Below are positions 19,528-27,002 of a stretch of DNA of 29,096 nucleotides, in pieces (position 1 is the stretch's first letter; every line of letters starts with the position of its first letter). The stretch is taken from positions 1-29,096 of IMG/VR virus record IMGVR_UViG_3300032308_001326, one strand, 5' to 3'. The translations under genes and the position numbers were made by a program. The DNA is from a virus. The notes beneath the pieces were generated by a model. It ran no database searches and was not told the origin of the DNA. It saw nothing but the letters and a program-made list of their open reading frames with translations.

Positions 19528-21563
19528 TGTTTGCTGCATCTAAATCAGGCCGAGTTGCCGCTGCCCCCGCTGCTACGGACCCGTTTTTTCCGTATGTCCC
19601 GTTGCTGTTAAATACAACCAGCACTAACGGGCAGCAGAACAATACGTTTCTGGACTCCAGCACCAATAACTTCACGATTACGCGCAACGGAACCCCGACG
19701 CAGGGTTCTGTGACTCCGTATTGGCCTGATGGGCAGTGGAGTAATTTTTTTAATGGCAGTTCAGATTATTTATCGGCACCGTCCACTACTGCTTTTGCTT
19801 TTGGTTCAGGTGTAAATTTCACCGTTGAGTGCTGGGTGTTCTTAACTGCTTACAGTCCGGGTGGGATTCTTGGCGGCGCATTGGTAGGAACTACATTTTC
19901 CGCATCAAGCGGGTGGTTTATTAACTCCGGGCAGGATATAAACACGCTGCGTATTACTAGCGATGCAAGTGGCAGTTGGGGTGATATTATAACCGTTTCT
20001 GCCGGAAATGGATTGCCGCTCAATCAATGGACCCATATTGCTTTTGTTCGTAACGGTGGGGCTTTGACTTTATATAAAAATGGAGTTTCTGTTGGAAGCA
20101 TAACCGGGGCAAGTGCATATAATTTTACGTCTCCCGGCAACACAGCCTACATTGGTTATGCCCAAGGAAGGTACGTTCCCGGTTATATTAGCAATGTACG
20201 CATAGTTAAAGGAACGGCAGTCTATACGGGTGCGTTTACTCCACCTACAACCCCACTAACAGCGATTACAAACACTACTTTTCTTACCTGCCAATCCAAC
20301 AGATTCAAAGACAATAGCACCAATAATTTTGCAATCACGGCCACCGGCACTCCCCGAGCCCAAGCATTCCAGCCGTTCTCACCGACTGCTTCGTACACTC
20401 CTGCGGCGTATGGGGGGAGTGGGTATTTCAACGGCAGCACGGATTATTTAACTACGCCAGCAAATACTGCGTTTGCGTTTGGAACAGGTGATTTTACCAT
20501 TGAGGCTTGGATTTATACCACTGCCAGAATTGGATCTGGCAATTATGGATCTTTAATAACTGGAGTGCAGGTATACGGGACTAGTTCTGACTGGATATTT
20601 TGTTTGACGTCGACGGGTTTGTTGTATTTTCAAATTGGCGTGCCTTCTTCTGGCGCTTACCTTTCAAACACAGCCGTTCCGTTGAATTCTTGGACTCATG
20701 TTGCATTTTCGAGGGCTAGTGGAACGGTAAAGGCTTTTATTAACGGAGTTGATGCCGGAAATTCTGCAACGTATTCAACTTCGATAAGCAACAATTCAAC
20801 ACCTTTGAGCGTAGGCGGTCCATCAAATGGAAGCGCCAATGGATTGATGCAAGGTTATATTTCTAATCTTCGCATTGTTAAGGGCACGGCTGTTTATACC
20901 GCCAACTTTACCCCACCAACGTCGCCAGTTACAGCAATCACTAACACTTCTTTGCTGACAAATTTTACCAACGCGGGGATTTACGACGCTGCGGTTCAGA
21001 ACAATTCAATCACAGTTGGAGATGCTCAGGCGTCAACCACGCAATCCAAATGGTCGCCCACAAGCATTAAGTTTGATGGAACTGGCGATTATTTGCTTAT
21101 GCCAAGCGCGACCGTACCGGCTCTTGCTGGTGCGTTCACAATTGAAATGTGGGTTTATTTTTCTTCGATTTCTTCAACGAATCAGACGTTGTGTTGCAAA
21201 TGGGACACATCTCTTTTTGCATGGCTTCTTCGAGCCAGTAATGCAGGCGTGTTTTTTTCATATGGCAATGGAGTGGCGTTCACGGCCACTTTAAGTTACG
21301 CAACTACGCTGACGTCTGGAACTTGGTATTATTTGGCAATCACAAGAAATTCTAGCAATTCTGTGCAAGCGTATATAAACGGTTCTGCAATTGGCTCTGC
21401 ACAAACGGCAACCGGATCGTTAAATTCAGCGGCCAATTTTGCAGTTGGTATTACTCCGTATCTCACAGACCTTCCTTTAAATGGTTATCTTCAAGACTTA
21501 CGCATAACCAACGGCGTTGCTCGTACCATCACAACGCCAACAGCAGCATTCCCAACGAGGTAA
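19527..21563 (+). CDS. Receptor-binding protein with three LamG-type lectin domains
   Basis: The product is 678 residues. Three concanavalin A-like (LamG) jelly-roll domains follow one another, starting near residue 74 (FFNGSSDYLSAP), 301 (YFNGSTDYLTTP) and 514 (IKFDGTGDYLLMP). Each has a core of the type FTVECWVFL or FTIEAWIY, WTHIAFVR, a strand with YKNGVSVG or FINGVDAG, and ends ISNVRIVKGTAVYT or LQDLRITNGVART. Short linkers resembling DSSTNNFTITRNGTP repeat before units 1 and 2. LamG domains bind glycans, so this is a good candidate host-receptor protein. A/T-ending codons are more common than in the head genes. A phage chaperone-type gene follows 3 nt later. Confidence 0.85.
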   Translation: MFAASKSGRVAAAPAATDPFFPYVPLLLNTTSTNGQQNNTFLDSSTNNFTITRNGTPTQGSVTPYWPDGQWSNFFNGSSDYLSAPSTTAFAFGSGVNFTVECWVFLTAYSPGGILGGALVGTTFSASSGWFINSGQDINTLRITSDASGSWGDIITVSAGNGLPLNQWTHIAFVRNGGALTLYKNGVSVGSITGASAYNFTSPGNTAYIGYAQGRYVPGYISNVRIVKGTAVYTGAFTPPTTPLTAITNTTFLTCQSNRFKDNSTNNFAITATGTPRAQAFQPFSPTASYTPAAYGGSGYFNGSTDYLTTPANTAFAFGTGDFTIEAWIYTTARIGSGNYGSLITGVQVYGTSSDWIFCLTSTGLLYFQIGVPSSGAYLSNTAVPLNSWTHVAFSRASGTVKAFINGVDAGNSATYSTSISNNSTPLSVGGPSNGSANGLMQGYISNLRIVKGTAVYTANFTPPTSPVTAITNTSLLTNFTNAGIYDAAVQNNSITVGDAQASTTQSKWSPTSIKFDGTGDYLLMPSATVPALAGAFTIEMWVYFSSISSTNQTLCCKWDTSLFAWLLRASNAGVFFSYGNGVAFTATLSYATTLTSGTWYYLAITRNSSNSVQAYINGSAIGSAQTATGSLNSAANFAVGITPYLTDLPLNGYLQDLRITNGVARTITTPTAAFPTR

Positions 21564-21565
21564 TC

Positions 21566-21988
21566 ATGCAACTCGCTAATCAAGATCTGGTCATTAAAGA
21601 CCACACAGAGTGGTTTCCCAATACATCGTTTGGCGACCGTGGTCCAAGCCTCGAGTGGATTGCCGAACAGGGTTACTATGTCATTTCCGTATGGAAGCCA
21701 TACAACCACGCAACTGAAAAGTTGGTTTCTGCCGCTCCGCATTTGTTTGACGGGATGTGCTGCTTGGTTGACGTTGAGCCAATGACTGCTGACGAGCTTA
21801 AATCGCGGGTCGACACTCAATGGGCCGTGATCCGCAGCCAACGCAATCAGATGCTCAAAGACACTGATTGGACTCAGGTTGAGGATTCTCCGGTTGACAA
21901 GGCGGTCTGGGCAACGTACCGGCAGGCGCTGCGGGATATCACCACGCAAGACGATCCGTTCAATGTGACATGGCCTGCTGAGGGTTAA
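21566..21988 (+). CDS. Tail fibre assembly chaperone-like protein
   Basis: The product is 140 residues with a GAGG ribosome site. The C-terminal half, RSQRNQMLKDTDWTQVEDSP, VWATYRQALRDITTQDDPF, matches the phage tail assembly chaperone pattern (Phage_tail_APC type). The N-terminal half (QLANQDLVIKDHTEWFPNTS) is less conserved. Such proteins are usually encoded right after the fibre gene they help to fold or trimerise, so its likely client is the LamG protein upstream or the fibre downstream. Chaperone role is from the family; client is inferred from position. Confidence 0.82.
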   Translation: MQLANQDLVIKDHTEWFPNTSFGDRGPSLEWIAEQGYYVISVWKPYNHATEKLVSAAPHLFDGMCCLVDVEPMTADELKSRVDTQWAVIRSQRNQMLKDTDWTQVEDSPVDKAVWATYRQALRDITTQDDPFNVTWPAEG

Positions 21989-21990
21989 TT

Positions 21991-23574
21991 ATGGCTCAGG
22001 CAACCTTCACCCCCATCCAGCTCTATTACAGCTCAAACGCTGGTGCGACGCCGTCTACGACAAACCTGACGTCGGGTGAGCTTGCCATCAACATCACAGA
22101 CGGGAAGCTGTTCTATAAGGACAACGCCGGGGTCCTGCAGGTTATTGCTCAGAAGTCTACCGCTTCGACCCCGTTCGCCGTCTCAATTGGCGGGACTGGA
22201 ATAACCTCCCTAACGACGGGCGGTATTGCTTACGGTGGCGCGACTACATACGCCTTTACTGCCGCGGGTACGACTGGGGATGTTCTTAAGTCAAACGGAG
22301 CCGGTGCCCCTACCTGGACGACGCCTGCGAGCACCAACACCCCCTCGGCACTGGTCGTCAGAAACGCCTCTGGGAACTTCTCTGCGGGCACGATAACGGC
22401 CGACCTGACTGGCACAGCCTCCACCGCAACAAGCCTCTCTGGTGGCGCTACAGGGGCCGTCCCGTACCAGTCTGCAGTGGGGGCGACGACATTCCTGGCT
22501 GCAGGGGCCTCCGGGACGGTGCTTACGATGTCCTCTGGCGGGGTTCCGCAATGGTCCACGGCCGGCACATCGACTCTGGCATCAAACCTTGCAGGAGGCA
22601 CGGCTGGGGCGCTTGCGTATCAATCTGCACCAAACGCGACCTCATTCTTGACGGCGGGGACTGCTGGCCAGGTTCTGACGTTGACATCAGGCCAGATCCC
22701 TGCCTGGGGGAACTTGACCGCCCCCACCTCGGTTGCGAACATCACTGGCGGCGCCGCTGGTTCTGTTCCGTACCAGACCGCCGCGAGCACAACAACGTTC
22801 CTGCCTGCCGGTACTAGTGGCCAGGTTCTAACCCTCACATCAGGACAGCTCCCTGCTTGGCAGACTCCGTCGGCAGTTACCTCGGTGGCGAACATTACCG
22901 GCGGGAATACGAACACGATCCCTGTTCAGACCTCTGCCAACAACACTAGCTTTATTATTGCGCCTTCGGGATCGAGCTACCTGAACTACACCGGTAGCGC
23001 CTTCCAGTGGTCAAACCCCGTCACGAGCGTCTCTGCCGGCACCGGGATGTCCTTTACGACCATTACTGCTTCTGGCTCGGTTGCGATTGATACGGCTGTT
23101 GTGCCGAGGTTTGCGAACGCCGGGACGTTTACGGCAACTCAGACGTTCTCAGGATCCTCAAGCGTGGCGGCGCTCACCCTAAACAACGCACTTGAGACTT
23201 GTACGGTTAACGCTAGCGCGGCGTCCGGCACGATCAATATTGATGTTGCGACCCAGTCCGTCGTGTATTACACCGCGAACGCTAGCACTACCTGGACAGT
23301 GAACCTTAGGGCAAGTTCTGGCACGACGCTAAATTCGTTTATGGCGGCGCAGCAGTCGGTAACGGTAGCGATGCTTGTCCAGACAGGGGCGACAACTGCG
23401 GCCTATCCAACGGCAATCACGGTTGACGGTGCTGCCCCTGCTCTAGTGAAGTGGCTTGGGGGGACGGCCCCGACCGCGGGTAACGCGAGCAGTATTGACG
23501 TCTACTCCTTCACGGTCATCAAGATTGGGCCGGCAACGTATACCGTCCTGGCCTCTCAAGCCAAGTTCGCCTAA
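21991..23574 (+). CDS. Tail fibre protein with about 51-residue repeats
   Basis: The product is 527 residues with a GAGGG ribosome site. The N-terminal attachment region (FTPIQLYYSSNAG, then LTSGELAINITDGKLFYKD) is typical of phage fibre proteins. The centre has four repeats of about 50-52 residues, starting near bases 22441, 22597, 22747 and 22900, each like GG(A/T)xGxVPYQ followed by LTAGTAGQVLTLTSGQ and PAW. The C-terminal part (about 420-527) is beta-rich (SVVYYTANASTTWTVNLRAS) and probably the trimer tip or a head-binding end. The whole is Ala/Thr/Gly-rich and lacks enzyme motifs. Probably one of several alternate or layered fibres. Confidence 0.8.
   Translation: MAQATFTPIQLYYSSNAGATPSTTNLTSGELAINITDGKLFYKDNAGVLQVIAQKSTASTPFAVSIGGTGITSLTTGGIAYGGATTYAFTAAGTTGDVLKSNGAGAPTWTTPASTNTPSALVVRNASGNFSAGTITADLTGTASTATSLSGGATGAVPYQSAVGATTFLAAGASGTVLTMSSGGVPQWSTAGTSTLASNLAGGTAGALAYQSAPNATSFLTAGTAGQVLTLTSGQIPAWGNLTAPTSVANITGGAAGSVPYQTAASTTTFLPAGTSGQVLTLTSGQLPAWQTPSAVTSVANITGGNTNTIPVQTSANNTSFIIAPSGSSYLNYTGSAFQWSNPVTSVSAGTGMSFTTITASGSVAIDTAVVPRFANAGTFTATQTFSGSSSVAALTLNNALETCTVNASAASGTINIDVATQSVVYYTANASTTWTVNLRASSGTTLNSFMAAQQSVTVAMLVQTGATTAAYPTAITVDGAAPALVKWLGGTAPTAGNASSIDVYSFTVIKIGPATYTVLASQAKFA
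22441..23040 (+). repeat. Four tandem fibre repeats of about 153 bp
   Basis: Repeat starts near 22441, 22597, 22747 and 22900. Units share GG-x-VPYQ and GQVLTLTSGQ-PAW patterns; the last is the most diverged. They encode rod-like fibre repeats. Confidence 0.7.
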
Positions 23575-23576
23575 CC

Positions 23577-24836
23577 ATGCCCCTCCTCTGCACAACTGGA
23601 GCCGCCTCCGCCAAGGGGTTTGGCAACCTTTATCAGCAAATTGCTATTTCTAGCACAGGATGGGCTAGTAGTCTTGGTTTCGGTGTTAATTCACCAGTGT
23701 CTATGGTGCTTGACTCCAATAACAATATTTATATTTCAGGGCAGTCATATGTAATTTTTAAAATAGCCCCAGACGGCACCGCTGTATGGCAAAGAATACT
23801 CCAACAAAGCGGGACCGGTTTTAGGGATTTGATAATTCAATCAATTCAAGTTTTGAGTTCAAACTCAATTTCAGTGGCTGGCGGAACATCTAACGGTGCT
23901 GTTTCCTGGTTGCCAGCATTTTCAGTTGTGAACGTTGACGGAACGGTCTCTTCGTCCCGTTACTTTACGTCTGCCACTTATGACTACATTGACAGCCAAA
24001 CAATTTCCAGCGCGGGATCAACATATTTATGCTATAGATCTTCGTCAAATTATAATTTGGTTAGGGTTTTTAATGGGGTTGGGGTTTCAAAGAAAAAGTA
24101 TACAAACGCATCTCACGGCGTAAAATTCATAGGAAGCGGAGCCGGCGATACTGCGTACCTAGGGGCGACATCACCGTCCATTCCGTGCATAACAAAAGTT
24201 GATTCAAATTTGTCAATTTTGTGGAAGCTAAACGGTAATTTTGTTTTTGCAAAAGCCTTAGAATTAAACGGGTTTGTGTACGTTACTGGGTACGACACAT
24301 CTTCATCTGACGGCGTCATATTAAAAATTAACGCCAGCACTGCCGTCCTTGTTTGGGCAAAAAAATATTTATTTGGGGTTTTGTCTTCGGTTGCGGCGGA
24401 CTCCTCAGGCAATATTTATGTTGCCGGAAACACAAGCTTCGATAAAAAAGGCATTGTTTTAAAATTTGACAGTAACGGCAATTTGATATGGTCAAGATCA
24501 ATTTTGATTAGCGGCCTAGTCTCAAACCAATACACATATATTCCGTCTATTGTTGTAAATAATACAAACAACACCTTTTGTGTGCAATTTGCGGTTAGCT
24601 CTTCTTCTACCTCTTGTTTTATGCTGTCCGTTCCAAATGACGGCACTCTGACCGGGACTTATACGGTAGGCGGCACGACTTTTGATTACAGCAGTAATTC
24701 TGCAAATTTATCCTCTATTTCGCCGTCCTTCTCTTCTCTTTCAATGTCTCTTGCTGCCAATTCCGGCAATGAATTCTCGTTCACTCTTTCTCCGTCTTCG
24801 AGATCGTTAACCTATAGCAAGATTTCTATCCCATAA
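23577..24836 (+). CDS. Beta-propeller receptor-binding tail protein
   Basis: The product is 419 residues. The N-terminus CTTGAASAKGFG resembles the TGAxSAKGFG motif found at the start of several environmental phage tail proteins. The rest has SBBP-type propeller repeats: DSNNNIYISGQSYVIFKI, PDGTAVWQRIL; LNGFVYVTGYDTSSSDG; DSSGNIYVAGNTSFDKKG, FDSNGNLIWSRS. Such propellers are found in adhesins and phage tips. The gene is AT-rich compared with the neighbouring fibre genes, so the propeller part was probably acquired by exchange. There is no good SD site at the start; it lies 2 nt after the previous stop and may be translated by coupling. Confidence 0.78.
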   Translation: MPLLCTTGAASAKGFGNLYQQIAISSTGWASSLGFGVNSPVSMVLDSNNNIYISGQSYVIFKIAPDGTAVWQRILQQSGTGFRDLIIQSIQVLSSNSISVAGGTSNGAVSWLPAFSVVNVDGTVSSSRYFTSATYDYIDSQTISSAGSTYLCYRSSSNYNLVRVFNGVGVSKKKYTNASHGVKFIGSGAGDTAYLGATSPSIPCITKVDSNLSILWKLNGNFVFAKALELNGFVYVTGYDTSSSDGVILKINASTAVLVWAKKYLFGVLSSVAADSSGNIYVAGNTSFDKKGIVLKFDSNGNLIWSRSILISGLVSNQYTYIPSIVVNNTNNTFCVQFAVSSSSTSCFMLSVPNDGTLTGTYTVGGTTFDYSSNSANLSSISPSFSSLSMSLAANSGNEFSFTLSPSSRSLTYSKISIP

Positions 24837-24851
24837 ACATAGTTGGTTATT

Positions 24852-25043
24852 ATGGTTACCTTATCTGACGTTGATCACAAAATTGATGCCCACGTTGACA
24901 TTTGTGCTGTCAGGTACGAGGGTATTGAGAAAGAGATGCGCGGTGTTCATGCTCGAATAAAGAGGCTTGAACAGGTCTTTATTACAGGCGCCGGGGCAAT
25001 CATCGCCCTACTCATGACGGTCATATTAAAGATACACAACTAG
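24852..25043 (+). CDS. Small membrane protein, candidate XhlA-like holin accessory
   Basis: Start at ATG 24852 (63 aa) rather than the in-frame TTG at 24843. Residues about 1-40 are charged and helical (DVDHKIDAHVDI, GIEKEMRGVHARIKRLEQ), and residues about 42-60 (ITGAGAIIALLMTVIL) form one C-terminal membrane helix. This layout, with RIKRLE before a single helix, resembles haemolysin XhlA-type small proteins that accompany endolysins. Location at the head of the lysis cassette supports that. It could also be a spanin or minor holin. Confidence in the exact family is modest. Confidence 0.65.
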   Translation: MVTLSDVDHKIDAHVDICAVRYEGIEKEMRGVHARIKRLEQVFITGAGAIIALLMTVILKIHN

Positions 25044-25057
25044 GTTTTCGGTGGTGT

Positions 25058-25100
25058 AAAATCCGCTCGGGCAGCCGCCCAACCAACTTTAGGGGATTTT
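25058..25100 (+). promoter_or_regulatory. Leader RNA structure over the ribosome site of the 25102 gene
   Basis: AAAATCC (25058-25064) is the exact complement of GGATTTT (25094-25100). Inside lies a small hairpin GGGC (25069-25072)/GCCC (25077-25080). The right arm covers part of the AGGGGA ribosome site (25091-25096), so the structure could lower translation of the following gene. A TAAAAT box at 25057-25062 overlaps the left arm; with TACACA at 25033-25038 it would make only a weak promoter. Confidence 0.4.
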
Positions 25101-25101
25101 C

Positions 25102-25320
25102 ATGGACGATTTGATCATTGAAGTTATTGATGGATCAACGCCGCTTGAGGCCTTGAATTCGCTTTTTTCTGTTTCGTTCGCAGTTGCCGCCGAGAATGGC
25201 ATCAGCGAGTTCACATTGACCCGCTTGTTTGACGCTCAGATATCTGCTCATTTTGAAATTGCCGACAAGGCTGAAGAAGACGCTGAAGGCGAAGAGGGCG
25301 GCGAAGACGACGACGAGTAA
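25102..25320 (+). CDS. Hypothetical acidic protein (72 aa)
   Basis: The product is 72 residues with an AGGGGA ribosome site. Residues 1-50 may fold as a small helical unit (GSTPLEALNSLFSVSFAVAA), and the last 15 or so residues are almost entirely Glu, Asp and Gly. No family is recognised. Its place between two small lysis-region membrane proteins suggests a late gene, perhaps a virion or lysis modulator. The preceding leader can form a structure over its ribosome site. Confidence 0.6.
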   Translation: MDDLIIEVIDGSTPLEALNSLFSVSFAVAAENGISEFTLTRLFDAQISAHFEIADKAEEDAEGEEGGEDDDE

Positions 25321-25327
25321 GAACAGG

Positions 25328-25351
25328 GCCCTGGTGGTGAGCTGCCAGGGC
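25328..25351 (+). promoter_or_regulatory. Stem-loop between the acidic gene and the next small gene
   Basis: GCCCTGG (25328-25334) pairs perfectly with CCAGGGC (25345-25351) around a 10-base loop. No T run follows, so it is not a clear intrinsic terminator. It lies just before the ribosome site of the 25369 gene and may affect RNA stability or translation. Confidence 0.45.
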
Positions 25352-25368
25352 TCAATTAAGGGGCGGAC

Positions 25369-25533
25369 ATGGAAATTGCTGAACTTTTCCTTAAAGCCTG
25401 GCCGGTGCTGCTGGGCCTTGTCACGCTCATTATTGTGCTGTCTAAGCTTGACTTGAGGGTTGCTGTACTTGAGGAGAAAATTAAAACGGCCTTTGAGATC
25501 ATCAACAAGATGAAGGACAAGCAAAATGGCTGA
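25369..25533 (+). CDS. Small membrane protein (54 aa), candidate holin or inner spanin
   Basis: ATG 25369 has AAGGGGCGG just upstream, a good ribosome site, and its stop overlaps the endolysin start by 8 nt. The product is 54 residues. Residues about 8-25 (LKAWPVLLGLVTLIIVL) form one membrane helix, and the rest is a short amphipathic coil (LDLRVAVLEEKIKTAFEIIN). One N-terminal helix followed by a coiled coil resembles small inner spanins or minor holins. Position directly before the endolysin supports a lysis role; the exact type is uncertain. Confidence 0.65.
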   Translation: MEIAELFLKAWPVLLGLVTLIIVLSKLDLRVAVLEEKIKTAFEIINKMKDKQNG

Positions 25534-26038
25534 CTTCAATCCTGCGTTCGAGAAAATGATCGTCGATGAGGGCGGTTATGTTTTACACACTGTTCCGGGT
25601 GACACCGGTGGGATGACATATGCAGGAATTGCGCGAAACCCAAACCCTCAATGGCCTGGGTGGGCTCTTATTGACCGCGGCCAGCAGGGTCCTGCTCTTA
25701 CGGGGATGGTTCGTTCGTTCTACAAGACTGAGTATTGGGATTGCATCCGAGGTGATGACATTGCGAGCCAGGCTGTTGCGGAGTCAATATTTAACTTTGG
25801 CGTAAACACCGGCATCAAGGTTGCAATCAAGCTGGCGCAGTTGATTGTGGGCGCTACCCCAGACGGCGCGGTTGGGGATATGACCTTGCAGAAGTTCAAC
25901 GCAATAAACCCAGATGCATTCAAGAATGCTTATGCGCTAGCAAAAATCACTCGCTACGCCGACATCTGCAATAAAAACAAAACGCAATCTAAATTTTTGC
26001 TGGGCTGGATCAATCGCACTTTGAAAGGACTTAAATAA
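25526..26038 (+). CDS. Endolysin, glycoside hydrolase family 108-type
   Basis: The product is 170 residues, usual for GH108 phage lysins. The N-terminus FNPAFEKMIVDEGGYV has the catalytic Glu in the DEGGY motif (E15), followed by GDTGGMTYAGIA, FYKTEYWD and FNFGVNTG, which are typical. The C-terminal part (about 100-170) looks like a peptidoglycan-binding domain of the PG_binding_3 type (VGATPDGAVGDMT). It probably cleaves the glycan strand as a muramidase. It has no signal peptide, so it should need a holin for release. It overlaps both neighbouring genes by a few bases. Confidence 0.92.
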   Translation: MADFNPAFEKMIVDEGGYVLHTVPGDTGGMTYAGIARNPNPQWPGWALIDRGQQGPALTGMVRSFYKTEYWDCIRGDDIASQAVAESIFNFGVNTGIKVAIKLAQLIVGATPDGAVGDMTLQKFNAINPDAFKNAYALAKITRYADICNKNKTQSKFLLGWINRTLKGLK

Positions 26039-26556
26039 TGGATCTAACGCAAACGTACATTAAAGAATGTTTTGATTACAATCCAGAAACGGGAGCGTTC
26101 TTTTGGAAAGTGCGGCCACTAGCTCATTTTAAGAGCGAACGGCGTCAAAGAGTGTTTAATAGTGTGTACCCGAGGAAACCGTGCGGTCATTTGAGCGAAG
26201 AAGGTTATTTGGTTATTAGGCTTAGCGGTTTTTTATACAAAGCCCACCGGCTTGCGTGGTTGTACATTCACGGCAATATGCCAACCGAATGGCTTGACCA
26301 CATCAATCGAAATCGATCAGACAACAGAATTGTCAATCTTAGGCTGGCGTCAGCGGAACTAAATGCCCAGAATGCTTCGGTTCGTAGTGACAACACAAGT
26401 GGTGTTCAGGGCGTGTCTTGGCACAAAGCCTCAAAAAAATGGGTTGTGCAGATTAGCAAAAAAGGAAAACCAACTTACGTCGGGTTATTTGCAACAATAG
26501 ATGAGGCAACAGAAGCTAGAAAACAAGCTGAACTTGCACGGATGGAGAGTTGTTGA
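26038..26556 (+). CDS. HNH homing endonuclease with AP2-like domain
   Basis: The product is 172 residues. Residues about 65-110 form an HNH unit: KAHRLAWLYIHGN, LDHINRNRSDNR (D87-H88 and N90) and NLRLAS. Residues about 120-160 (SGVQGVSWHKASKKWVVQIS, then the TYVGLFATIDEATEAR helix) match the AP2-type DNA-binding domain found in free-standing phage homing enzymes. It sits between endolysin and holin, overlapping both by one base or so, with an A/T-richer codon use than its neighbours. It most likely spreads itself between related phages rather than taking part in lysis. Confidence 0.92.
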   Translation: MDLTQTYIKECFDYNPETGAFFWKVRPLAHFKSERRQRVFNSVYPRKPCGHLSEEGYLVIRLSGFLYKAHRLAWLYIHGNMPTEWLDHINRNRSDNRIVNLRLASAELNAQNASVRSDNTSGVQGVSWHKASKKWVVQISKKGKPTYVGLFATIDEATEARKQAELARMESC

Positions 26557-26993
26557 TGGACCTAATTGGTATAGGAAGCATTATTGAGGGGGTTGGGAAA
26601 GTTGCGGGGGATTTGTACACAACCGACAAAGAACGCCTTCAAATGGCGCTGGAGGACCGCAAGCTTGACCTTGAGGAAAAACGCATCGACCAGGCTACAG
26701 ACCTCGCGCAGGTGGATATCAATAAAATCGAAGCGGCGTCTACTAGCTTATTTGTCAGCGGGTGGCGTCCTGCTGTGGGCTGGATTGGGGTTCTGGGTCT
26801 GGCTTACCAGTTCCTCGGGTACCCCTTAATGCAATGGGTTTGGGCCTTCGGACAGGGAGTAGAATTGATCCCTGCAGGTTTAGCGGCGCCGCCCGATCTT
26901 CAGGTTGAGCAGCTCATGACTCTGCTTGCTGGTTTGCTTGGCTTTGGCGGGATGCGCTCGTTTGAGAAGCACAAGGGCGTTGCCGCAAAATAA
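26556..26993 (+). CDS. Holin, GTA_holin_3TM-like
   Basis: Start at ATG 26556 (145 aa) with GGAGAG upstream; the TTG at 26550 is less likely. A charged helical N-terminal part (about 20-55, DKERLQMALEDRKLDLEEKR) is followed by hydrophobic stretches at about 67-85 (SGWRPAVGWIGVLGLAYQF), 86-100 and 118-133 (LMTLLAGLLGFGGM). The pattern SGWRP-GW and the closing GFGG match 3TM holins of the GTA type. Holins make the inner-membrane holes that let the endolysin reach the wall. The homing gene now separates it from the endolysin it serves. Confidence 0.85.
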   Translation: MDLIGIGSIIEGVGKVAGDLYTTDKERLQMALEDRKLDLEEKRIDQATDLAQVDINKIEAASTSLFVSGWRPAVGWIGVLGLAYQFLGYPLMQWVWAFGQGVELIPAGLAAPPDLQVEQLMTLLAGLLGFGGMRSFEKHKGVAAK

Positions 26994-27002
26994 GGAAGTG
27001 TC

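Noticed and set aside
21566-21988. Programmed frameshift tail chaperone pair as in long-tailed phages
   Set aside because: No slippery site with an overlapping second frame was found; the gene matches a fibre-type chaperone and no tape measure gene is seen.
22441-23040. CRISPR-like array in the fibre repeats
   Set aside because: The repeats are coding, long, diverged and keep protein sequence; no short identical repeats with unique spacers exist in the window.
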